Made by a program: the position numbers and the translations under genes
Notes under the pieces: model-generated
What the model saw: the letters and a program-made list of their open reading frames with translations, nothing else
Told to the model about the DNA's origin: nothing
Database searches by the model: none
Shown: in pieces, positions 15,468 to 22,628 of the stretch
Numbering within the stretch: the stretch's first letter is position 1
Layout of the letters: each line of letters starts with the position of its first letter
Assembly: GCA_028690485.1 (NCBI GenBank)
Contig: JAQVBD010000011.1
Coordinates: forward strand, 10,616 to 43,259
Direction: 5' to 3'
DNA length: 32,644 nt
DNA from: Endomicrobiaceae bacterium
GTDB taxonomy: Bacteria > Elusimicrobiota > Endomicrobiia > Endomicrobiales > Endomicrobiaceae

Positions 15468-15548
15468 AAAAGGATTAACGGCATTTTGCGGCTAAAAAAG
15501 GATTAAGAATATTTTTGTTATTCTTAATCCTGCCGTTAAGAAAAAAAA
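15464..15548. repeat. Nested inverted repeat with a 15-bp direct repeat after the porin gene
   Basis: CTAAAAAAGGATTAA occurs twice (15464-15478 and 15492-15506). The second copy starts a perfect 13-bp hairpin, 15499-15511 with 15519-15531, around a 7-nt loop. A 9-bp outer stem pairs TTAACGGCA (15475-15483) with TGCCGTTAA (15531-15539). Read on the + strand it is followed by an A-run, whereas on the - strand the hairpin is followed directly by six Ts, as in an intrinsic terminator. It probably limits transcription at this gene boundary, but its polarity is odd because no - strand genes are visible. Confidence 0.75.
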
Positions 15549-15569
15549 TTTTAACATCATGGTTTAAAA

Positions 15570-15731
15570 ATGAAAAAATTAATAATTTTAATAACACTAA
15601 CAGTATATTTTATCAATATAATAATCCCGCAGGGAGTAACTGCTGAAAATATAATAAACAGCGAAGTCTTTTCTGCAGACAGCAAAACATTGTGCACAAG
15701 TCTTCCTGTGTCAAGCGGTGTCATCTTTTAA
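15570..15731 (+). CDS. Signal-peptide ORF, probable 5' part of the interrupted downstream gene
   Basis: A 53-codon frame starting ATG at 15570 and ending TAA at 15729-15731. The product has a basic start and hydrophobic core (KKLIILITLTVYFINIIIP) with a likely cleavage site after GVTA, then a short tail ending LPVSSGVIF. It is in the same frame as the 1011-codon ORF that begins two codons after the TAA. The tail resembles the segment that, as I recall, precedes the conserved DLH motif in secreted Tiki/TraB-like proteins. It therefore looks like the cut-off start of that gene rather than an independent peptide. The ribosome site is weak. Confidence 0.6.
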   Translation: MKKLIILITLTVYFINIIIPQGVTAENIINSEVFSADSKTLCTSLPVSSGVIF

Positions 15732-15737
15732 TCTAAT

Positions 15738-18700
15738 TTGAAAAACGGAATCAAACCTGATTTAATCATTATTGAAGATTTGCACTCTAATGCCTATGTT
15801 CAAAAAAACATATTTAACATTATAGATTATTTCAGCAGAGAAATCGGAATAGGTTATATATTTACTGAAGGAGCTCCTGAAGGAGAAATAAATCTTGATT
15901 CTTTGCATTCTCTTACTCCTGAAAAAGTGAAAAATCAAGTTTTAGACAATATGCTGAATAAAGGTTTGTTGGGTGCTGCGGAATATTATGGAGCGGTAAA
16001 CAGAGATGCAAAACTGTACGGATTGGAATCGTGGTCTGTATATATGGGGAATATAGAAAGATACCAGAATATAAACAAAAAAGAGACTTCTTTACTGCAT
16101 ATAATATCTTCTGCTGAAATGAATTTAAATATCGATAAATTAAAAAATTACAATAAAGATATGTTTTTATATGAGGATGTATTTTACGGTAATTCCCGGA
16201 AAGATAAAAAACATTTTGAAAAAATAAATTATCTTACGGAAAAATACGGGATAAAAACAGATTCATATAAAAATATAAAAGCTTTTGCCTCTCTATCTGC
16301 GGACAAAAATAAAGAATATACCGTAGGGAATGATACAAGGTATTTTTCCGGTCTTTTAAGGAATAAGATTTCTTTCTATGAATACAAGAAACTTTTCAAT
16401 GAACAAAAAAATAAAAATTCCGAAGAAAGATTGATAATACTTTACGAAAAATCAAAATTTTTTTTAACATGTGAAGAGAACAAAAAGTATATATATATAC
16501 AAGAATTGAAGAAGAAGTATGAACTTATAAATGTTTTTGATTTAAAAGGATATATTGAAGAAACTAATACTGTAAAACAAATACTGTTTGATAAAATTTC
16601 TAAAGGAAAAGAAGCAAGAAATACAGGAATGATGAGTCTTTTTCTTGCATTGCTTAAAGATTATGTTAAGCTTAATATAATGTTTGAAGATTTAGAGTAT
16701 ATTCAAAACAATAAAGAGAAATTTAAAAGGATTCTATCTGGGAGTTCTTTACAGGATAAAAAAAATATTGCGGATATCATTGATAATAAAGAAATAGAAG
16801 AATACTATGATACAAATCTTAAAAGAAATAAGATTTTTGTTGATATTATAAAAAAGAAAAGAAGTGGGACAAAAACGGATGTGGCTGTTGTAGGAGGATT
16901 TCATCACGGTATAACAAAAATGCTTGAAGATGAAGGCATCAGCTATATTGTGATAATGCCTAAATCAGATAAAACGGATTTGCACAATTATAAAACGACT
17001 ATACTGGATATAACAGTTTCTTCGGATGCTCTTTCTGACGGATTATTGGTTATGGGTTTGTCAAAATATAAACAAAGAGAGTTTTTAACAATATGGATAC
17101 AAGAGTTAAGGAACAGCGGTTTTAAAGATTATGAAATAATAGAGATACTTAACAAATGGGCTAATTCTTATAAAAATTTTTTCGGAGCCAATGAAGAATC
17201 CGTAAGGCAAATACAGGGAAAAGAAGAGACTGAATCCGAATTTGTAAATGATGAACAGGAAAATATCAAAGAAGAGAACAATATATCAGAAACAGCAAAA
17301 GCAGATTCCTCAAATACTCAAACAGAAGAAATAGATTTGTCTGAAGTTGTAAAAGAAAGTAAAAAAATAACAGTTAAAAAACTTTTAATAAGTGCTAAAG
17401 TTGCCGTAAAATCATATTTGGCAAAATTTAAGAAACCGTTTGTTTACAGATATGAGAAAGACAGAGAAAATGCAGTCGATGAAAAAACGGTTAAGAAAAT
17501 GGAATCAAATATACGATATTTTCCTTTTATACAGCTTATGCTTGGCTTTGAACTTGCTTCATCTTTCTCAACAATATTCATGCAGTCAAGCGGATATGAA
17601 TTAAATTTAATCGCCGTAATATTTTCATTCCTTGCTCCTGCCAGTTTCGTTTTTTCGGGATTTTTTGGATTTTTGGGAGACAGAATTCCAAAGAGAACAA
17701 TGCTTATATTGTCGTTGCTTCTCCATACATTGGGAAGCGTTAGTTTTACTGTTATACAATTCTCTCCGGTTCTGTTTATTGCTTCTCAGATTTTGCCTGT
17801 AATAGGAATAGCCGGTCTTGATATAAGTCTCAGTCCATTTCTTTATAAATCTCTTGACAGACTGAAGAAGAAAGAATCTTTTAAGGAAATATATGGGCTG
17901 AATCTCGGTTTATTTTGGATTACTATGTCGTTGTCATCTCTTATAGGAGGAACTCTCGCATTTTTTGTCGGACAGCATATAGTTGTTATAATAGCCGCAA
18001 TGCTTGATGTTGCTGTTTTTGTCGGATCTTTATTCTTTACACATAAAGAAAGCGACGGTAAAGTTGAAAAAGAAGAAGTAAAAGAAGAAACTGGCTGTAA
18101 GAAAAATCGCATTTCTCAAATTTTCAGTCCTTTGAGAGCTCTTTTTACTGATAGAAAAACTTTTATGTCCGTTATTATAAATATGGTGGTAAACAATATA
18201 TTCTTTGTATCGTTAGCATTCTTTTTACAACCTTTATTTATATCAAGCGGATTAAGTGCCATATTTCTTGCGCCTATTTATTTTGCTGCAAATGTACTTC
18301 AGTCGATGGCGTCTCATTTTATAAGCAGATTCGGAATTATTGCGGAAAAGAAACTCTACAGAACATTATTCTTAAGCAGCGCTCTTGTAATGACAGCTCT
18401 TTTTGCTGTTACCGCTCATCCTGTATTTTTATTTGCCGTATATGTTTCAATGAATTTTTGGCAGGGAACAGCTTCTTTAACTGAAGTTTCGTCTGTTTAT
18501 GAAATTCTTGATGATAATATGAGGTCTAAATGGCTTGCATTTAAATCAATGGCAGGCACGGTTGTGGCAAGTTTTACACAAATAGCCATAAGCGGACTTC
18601 TTTCTTTAGGAATAACAGGAGATATGATTATTACGGTTGCCATTTCAGTTGCGGTATTTGCTTCGGTAGTAATACCTAAAATATTTGCAGAAAGACATAA

Positions 18701-18773
18701 GAAACATAAAGAAGTTTTTGAAGCAATAAATATTGATACCAGATATATAAATGCTATTTTAGCTTCCGCATAA
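15738..18773 (+). CDS. Tiki/TraB/ChaN-like domain fused to an MFS transporter, separated from its signal peptide by a stop codon
   Basis: A 1011-aa fusion. Residues about 1-480 look like the Tiki/TraB/ChaN superfamily: IIIEDLHSN (10-18), FTEGAPEGE (about 42-50), GAAEYYGAV, and a late VAVVGGFHHG (about 381) with paired histidines. Residues about 490-545 are a charged linker rich in Glu and Lys. Residues about 593-990 are a 12-helix MFS transporter with motif A GFLGDRIPKR (about 645) after helix 2 and a long charged loop between helices 6 and 7. The only available start is a TTG 6 nt after an in-frame TAA, without a ribosome site; the next Met is at residue 53. The open frame is otherwise intact. 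Substrate and activity are unknown; the ferrous iron neighbours suggest a metal or haem role, which is speculation. Confidence 0.7.
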   Translation: MKNGIKPDLIIIEDLHSNAYVQKNIFNIIDYFSREIGIGYIFTEGAPEGEINLDSLHSLTPEKVKNQVLDNMLNKGLLGAAEYYGAVNRDAKLYGLESWSVYMGNIERYQNINKKETSLLHIISSAEMNLNIDKLKNYNKDMFLYEDVFYGNSRKDKKHFEKINYLTEKYGIKTDSYKNIKAFASLSADKNKEYTVGNDTRYFSGLLRNKISFYEYKKLFNEQKNKNSEERLIILYEKSKFFLTCEENKKYIYIQELKKKYELINVFDLKGYIEETNTVKQILFDKISKGKEARNTGMMSLFLALLKDYVKLNIMFEDLEYIQNNKEKFKRILSGSSLQDKKNIADIIDNKEIEEYYDTNLKRNKIFVDIIKKKRSGTKTDVAVVGGFHHGITKMLEDEGISYIVIMPKSDKTDLHNYKTTILDITVSSDALSDGLLVMGLSKYKQREFLTIWIQELRNSGFKDYEIIEILNKWANSYKNFFGANEESVRQIQGKEETESEFVNDEQENIKEENNISETAKADSSNTQTEEIDLSEVVKESKKITVKKLLISAKVAVKSYLAKFKKPFVYRYEKDRENAVDEKTVKKMESNIRYFPFIQLMLGFELASSFSTIFMQSSGYELNLIAVIFSFLAPASFVFSGFFGFLGDRIPKRTMLILSLLLHTLGSVSFTVIQFSPVLFIASQILPVIGIAGLDISLSPFLYKSLDRLKKKESFKEIYGLNLGLFWITMSLSSLIGGTLAFFVGQHIVVIIAAMLDVAVFVGSLFFTHKESDGKVEKEEVKEETGCKKNRISQIFSPLRALFTDRKTFMSVIINMVVNNIFFVSLAFFLQPLFISSGLSAIFLAPIYFAANVLQSMASHFISRFGIIAEKKLYRTLFLSSALVMTALFAVTAHPVFLFAVYVSMNFWQGTASLTEVSSVYEILDDNMRSKWLAFKSMAGTVVASFTQIAISGLLSLGITGDMIITVAISVAVFASVVIPKIFAERHKKHKEVFEAINIDTRYINAILASA

Positions 18774-18828
18774 CATTTTTATTATATAAAGTCAGATGGC
18801 TACAATTTGCTTGGTTTTATTAAACAAA

Positions 18829-18857
18829 TTGATAATAAATTAACATTTTGCTAAAAT
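18829..18857 (+). promoter_or_regulatory. Promoter of the his operon, leaderless arrangement
   Basis: TTGATA (18829-18834) and TAAAAT (18852-18857) are exactly 17 nt apart, and the ATG of hisD begins 6 nt after the -10. Transcription would start at or within a base or two of the ATG. There is no Shine-Dalgarno site. A weak hairpin CAATTTG/CAAATTG (18803-18809 with 18825-18831) overlaps the -35. Confidence 0.7.
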
Positions 18858-18863
18858 TTACCA

Positions 18864-20045
18864 ATGAGTATAGATATAGCAAAAGCAGTTTCAGATATTA
18901 TTGAAGATGTCAAAATTAATGGTGATATTGCAGTACTAAAATATCTTAAAAAGTTTGATGGGGTTTCTTTTGCTTCATTAAAAGAAGTTAAGGTATCTAA
19001 AAAACAGATATTGTCAGCTAAAAAAAACATAGATAAGAATTTAAAAGATTCTATCCTATCATCATATAGAAATGTTGAATCTTTTCATAAAAGAGAATAT
19101 TCAAATATTAAGAAAAATTGGATATTGTCAGATAATATCAAATCTGTTGGACAGATTTATAATCCAATAGAATCTGTTGGATTATATGTTCCGGGTGGAA
19201 AATTCTCATATCCATCATCAGTTATTATGACTGCTGTTGCAGCAAAAGTTGCCGGTGTAAAAAGAATTGTTATGGTTACACCTCCAAAAAAAATGTCAAA
19301 TGAAGTGCTTTTTGCAGCAAGTATTTGCGGAATAACTGAAATTTATTCTATAGGCGGACCTGTAGCTATAGCAGCACTTGCCTATGGGACAAAAACTATA
19401 AAACCTGTAAATATGATTGTTGGTCCGGGAAATGCATATGTAAATGAAGCTAAAAGACTTGTTTTTGGTAAAGTTGGCATAGATTCTTTAGCAGGACCAA
19501 GTGAAGTGGCAATAATTGCAGATAATGGCGCATGTAAAGATTATATTTACTATGATTTAATGGCACAAATAGAACATGATTCTATGGCAAAAGCATATTT
19601 GTTTTGTCAGTCCGATGAAATTGTAAAATATATTAAAGCAAAATTAGATAAACAACAGTTAAAACAAGTTGAAATTTATAAAACTACTATTGAAAAAGCT
19701 ATTATAAGAGTTAATGATATTGCTCCTGAACATTTGGAATTATTAGTAAAAGAGCCTAAAAAAATAGTAAAATATATAAAGAATGCAGGTGCTATTTTTG
19801 CCGGATACAATACAGCAACAGCAGTTGGAGATTATTGGGCAGGGCCATCTCATGTTTTACCAACAAATGCTTCTGCAAAGTATTCTAGCGGACTTTCTGT
19901 AATGACATTTTTAAAAAGAAGTAGTTACATTGAATTGAAGAATGTAAATTCTAAAATAAAAAGTCAGATTGCAAATTTTGCAAATGCTGAAGGTTTGATA
20001 AATCACAAAAAATCAATTGAAGTTAGGAATGAAAAATGCAAATAG
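18864..20045 (+). CDS. hisD: Histidinol dehydrogenase
   Basis: HisD oxidises L-histidinol to L-histidine in two NAD-dependent steps, the last of the pathway. The 393-aa protein carries VGLYVPGGKFSYPSSVIMTA, MIVGPGNAYVNEAKR, GIDSLAGPSEV, and the zinc ligands Gln and His in MAQIEHD, Asp in AVGDYWAGPSH and the late His in GLINHKKS. APEHLELLV is also present. It is shorter than the usual 420-440 residues: about 30 are absent at the N-terminus and about 20 between the AKLDKQ helix and APEHLE, but all key residues remain. It heads the his operon from a near-consensus promoter and overlaps the next small gene by 10 nt. Confidence 0.95.
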   Translation: MSIDIAKAVSDIIEDVKINGDIAVLKYLKKFDGVSFASLKEVKVSKKQILSAKKNIDKNLKDSILSSYRNVESFHKREYSNIKKNWILSDNIKSVGQIYNPIESVGLYVPGGKFSYPSSVIMTAVAAKVAGVKRIVMVTPPKKMSNEVLFAASICGITEIYSIGGPVAIAALAYGTKTIKPVNMIVGPGNAYVNEAKRLVFGKVGIDSLAGPSEVAIIADNGACKDYIYYDLMAQIEHDSMAKAYLFCQSDEIVKYIKAKLDKQQLKQVEIYKTTIEKAIIRVNDIAPEHLELLVKEPKKIVKYIKNAGAIFAGYNTATAVGDYWAGPSHVLPTNASAKYSSGLSVMTFLKRSSYIELKNVNSKIKSQIANFANAEGLINHKKSIEVRNEKCK

Positions 20046-20239
20046 AATTGTCAGAAAGAGAAATAGAATTAATAGTTCATATGCTTACTGAATCAGTTAC
20101 TAAAACTAATGATGGAAAAGTAAGAATTAATTTTTCTATGGATGAAATTATATTATTAGAGAAGTTAGAACAGAGTTTAAAAATAAAAGATATTGATAGC
20201 TTAGAAACAACAAATAATAGAGTTAAATATTTAAATTAA
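20036..20239 (+). CDS. 67-aa protein of unknown function between hisD and hisB
   Basis: I do not recognise this protein. It starts within the end of hisD and stops 8 nt before hisB, so it is embedded in the operon. The sequence is acidic and helical at the start (ELSEREIELIVHMLTESV), has a central turn (TNDGKVRINF), and a second helix (MDEIILLEKLEQSLKI). No membrane segment, signal peptide, cysteine or metal motif is seen. The position suggests a soluble accessory protein or a local regulator, but nothing in the sequence proves it. Coding is supported by the tight spacing and by the lack of room for anything else. Confidence 0.65.
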   Translation: MQIELSEREIELIVHMLTESVTKTNDGKVRINFSMDEIILLEKLEQSLKIKDIDSLETTNNRVKYLN

Positions 20240-20247
20240 GAGATATT

Positions 20248-20835
20248 ATGAAAATTAGAAAAGCACATCTCAAAAGAGAAACCACAGAAACAAAAGTTGA
20301 TTTAGAAGTTAATCTTGATTCTGCAAAAAAATCTAGTATTAATACAACAATTGATTTTATGGATCATATGTTAACTTTGTTTTCTGCCCATGCGGGAATT
20401 AGCCTTAATATAAAAGCAGAAGGTGATACAAAAATAGATGATCATCATCTTGTTGAAGATATAGGAATTACATTTGGGTTAGCTTTTAAACAAGCAATTG
20501 GAGATAAAAGAGGTATTGTAAGATACGGACATTTTCTTTTGCCAATGGATGAAGCTCTTGCTTATGTTGCATTAGATATTTCGGGGAGACCACATTTAAG
20601 TTATCAAGCAGACATTAAATTTCAAACCACAGGTTTTAATTATGATTTAATTGAAGAATTTTTAATAGCTTTTGTAAATAATGCAGGTATAACATTGCAT
20701 ATTAAAATGATGAAAGGCAGAAATAATCATCATATTGCAGAATCTATTTTTAAATGTTTTGGCAGAGCTATGGCTGATGCAATAAGTGTAAATAAAAAAA
20801 ATAAAAATATACCTTCAACAAAAGGTATTTTGTAA
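20248..20835 (+). CDS. hisB: Imidazoleglycerol-phosphate dehydratase
   Basis: HisB dehydrates imidazole glycerol phosphate to imidazole acetol phosphate. The 195-aa protein is the monofunctional form without the phosphatase domain. It has the family's metal-binding motifs TIDFMDHMLTLFSAHAG and DDHHLVEDIGITFG in the first half, and LIEEFLIAFVNNAGITLHI and GRNNHHIAESIFKCFGRA in the second. A purine-rich AGAGA precedes the ATG by about 6 nt. It lies between the 67-aa unknown gene and hisA; hisH, usually found between hisB and hisA, is absent here. Confidence 0.96.
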   Translation: MKIRKAHLKRETTETKVDLEVNLDSAKKSSINTTIDFMDHMLTLFSAHAGISLNIKAEGDTKIDDHHLVEDIGITFGLAFKQAIGDKRGIVRYGHFLLPMDEALAYVALDISGRPHLSYQADIKFQTTGFNYDLIEEFLIAFVNNAGITLHIKMMKGRNNHHIAESIFKCFGRAMADAISVNKKNKNIPSTKGIL

Positions 20836-20844
20836 GGAAAAAAA

Positions 20845-21576
20845 ATGTTAATAATTCCAGCAGTTGATATTAGGCAAGGTAATTGTGTGATGTTACAACA
20901 AGGTAAAATTGCCGATGAAACAATCTATTCAAAAGATCCTGTTTTTATGGCAAAACTTTGGAAAGCAAAAGGAGCTGAAAGATTGCATGTTGTTGATCTT
21001 GACGGTTCTTTTTCAGGTAATCAATCAAATAATGCTATTATAGGAAATATTTGTTTAAGTGTTGATATGCCTGTGCAGATTGGTGGTGGAATAAGAAGTA
21101 TGAAAAGAATAGATGAAATATTTACTTTGGGTGCTTCATATGCAATTTTAGGAACAGTTGCTATATATAATCCGGATGTAGTTAGACAAGCTATAGACAA
21201 ATATGGTTCAGAGAGAATTATAGTTGCCGTTGATATATTTGAAGATAAAGTAGCTATAGGCGGTTGGAAAGAAATTACACCTGTAACAACTTTAGAAATG
21301 ATAGATAAATTGAAAAATATGGGTGTAAAAGAAATAATTTACACAGATATTTCAAAAGATGGTATGTTAAAAGGTCCAAATATAGATGGTCTTAAAAAAA
21401 TAGCAAAAGCAAGTAAAATGAATGTTATTGCATCTGGCGGAGTAACAACTATTGATGATGTGAAAAAAATTGCAAAATTGGAAAAAATTGGTGTTATAGG
21501 TGCAATAGTAGGTAAAGCATTGTATACAGAAGATTTTAAATTAGAGGAAGCTATTAGAGCTTTAAATAAAAAATAA
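20845..21576 (+). CDS. hisA: ProFAR isomerase (1-(5-phosphoribosyl)-5-[(5-phosphoribosylamino)methylideneamino]imidazole-4-carboxamide isomerase)
   Basis: HisA performs an Amadori rearrangement of ProFAR to PRFAR. The 243-aa half-barrel repeat protein starts [19 protein letters not shown] with the first catalytic Asp, then [13 protein letters not shown] and QIGGGIRSM. The second half has [35 protein letters not shown] with the second catalytic Asp, and [13 protein letters not shown] precedes the ATG. A separate trpF lies downstream, so HisA need not serve both pathways as actinobacterial PriA does. HisF, its usual neighbour, is not in this window. Confidence 0.96.
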   Translation: MLIIPAVDIRQGNCVMLQQGKIADETIYSKDPVFMAKLWKAKGAERLHVVDLDGSFSGNQSNNAIIGNICLSVDMPVQIGGGIRSMKRIDEIFTLGASYAILGTVAIYNPDVVRQAIDKYGSERIIVAVDIFEDKVAIGGWKEITPVTTLEMIDKLKNMGVKEIIYTDISKDGMLKGPNIDGLKKIAKASKMNVIASGGVTTIDDVKKIAKLEKIGVIGAIVGKALYTEDFKLEEAIRALNKK

Positions 21577-21599
21577 AAAGATTGTGCAGAGGTGGGAAA

Positions 21600-21989
21600 A
21601 TGTTGGAAATAACAAAACAATTAAAGTTTGATAAAGATGGTTTGATACCGGCAATTGTTCAAGATTATAAAGATGGAACAGTGTTGATGGTTGCATATAT
21701 GAATGCTGCTTCTTTTGAAAAAACTTTAAAAACAAAAAAAGCAACTTATTGGAGTAGATCAAGGCAGAAGTTTTGGATAAAAGGTGAAGAATCCGGAAAT
21801 ATTCAAAAAGTTAAAGAAATTTATTATGACTGTGATGCAGATTGTATATTGTTAAAAGTTCATCAGGTTGGAGATTCTGCATGTCATACCGGATATAGAA
21901 GTTGTTTCTATAGAAAGTTATCTTTTACAGGAAATACAAGAATAGTTGGTAAAAAAATATTTGATCCAAAAAAAATATATGGGAAATAG
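21600..21989 (+). CDS. hisI: Phosphoribosyl-AMP cyclohydrolase
   Basis: HisI opens the adenine ring of phosphoribosyl-AMP. The 129-aa protein is the single-domain form without HisE. It has the N-terminal [26 protein letters not shown], the [19 protein letters not shown] segment, and the zinc and metal site [23 protein letters not shown] with its three cysteines. I chose ATG 21600 because AGAGG at 21588-21592 sits at the right distance and family members start here; a TTG at 21582 would add six residues. It sits between hisA and trpF with short gaps. Confidence 0.95.
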   Translation: MLEITKQLKFDKDGLIPAIVQDYKDGTVLMVAYMNAASFEKTLKTKKATYWSRSRQKFWIKGEESGNIQKVKEIYYDCDADCILLKVHQVGDSACHTGYRSCFYRKLSFTGNTRIVGKKIFDPKKIYGK

Positions 21990-21992
21990 TCT

Positions 21993-22622
21993 ATGCTTAA
22001 AGTAAAAATTTGCGGTATTACGAATTATGATGATGCGCTCAGTGCAACTAATTTAGGAGCAGATTATATTGGTTTTCAGCTTATCAAAGAATCTCCTAAA
22101 AAGGTTTCAGATAAGATGCTTAAGGAAGTCAATGAAAAATTACCACCATTTGTTTTAGCAGTTGGAGTTTTTTCAGATCAAGATCATAAAACAATCACAA
22201 AAATAGTCAAAAAAACAAATCTTAAAGCAGTTCAATTAAATGGAAATGAAACACCAGAGTTTTGTAAAGCATTATCAATAGCTCTTGGTGTAAAAGTTTT
22301 TAAAATGATGAAATTTACAAATGCTATGTCTGTTATTAATTTACAGCCATTTGTAGGTAATGTGGATTTTTTTATTTTGGATGTATCACAACAAGATGAG
22401 CAAGGTAATATTTCTTTTTCATTTGAAGCTGCTAAAGAAGTTGCAAAATTAGGTGTTCCTTTTTTTGTTACAGGTTCAATAGCTTGTGAAAATGTAAAAG
22501 ATGCTATGGAAAAAGCTAATCCTTACGGAATAGAAGCTGATAGTGGAATTGAAAGGTTACAGAGAAGAAAAGATTTTGACAAGATGAGTTTGTTTATTAA
22601 AAATGTGCATGGTTTAAGGTAA
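21993..22622 (+). CDS. trpF: Phosphoribosylanthranilate isomerase
   Basis: TrpF converts phosphoribosylanthranilate to CdRP in tryptophan synthesis, an Amadori reaction like that of HisA. The 209-aa TIM barrel starts LKVKICGITNYDDA with the catalytic Cys, followed by GADYIGFQ (usually GF.F), LKAVQLNGNE, and FFILDVS with the catalytic Asp. The C-terminal PYGIEADSGIE corresponds to the usual phosphate-binding GVDVSSGVE. It stands alone in a his operon with no other trp gene nearby, 3 nt after hisI and 6 nt before kdsD. The deviations from consensus are moderate, so TrpF identity is likely but a changed substrate is not excluded. Confidence 0.9.
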   Translation: MLKVKICGITNYDDALSATNLGADYIGFQLIKESPKKVSDKMLKEVNEKLPPFVLAVGVFSDQDHKTITKIVKKTNLKAVQLNGNETPEFCKALSIALGVKVFKMMKFTNAMSVINLQPFVGNVDFFILDVSQQDEQGNISFSFEAAKEVAKLGVPFFVTGSIACENVKDAMEKANPYGIEADSGIERLQRRKDFDKMSLFIKNVHGLR

Positions 22623-22628
22623 TATTTT

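Noticed and set aside
18803-18831. CAATTTG/CAAATTG hairpin as a terminator of the MFS fusion gene
   Set aside because: The stem is 7 bp and AT-rich with a 15-nt loop and no T-run directly after it; it is too weak to call.
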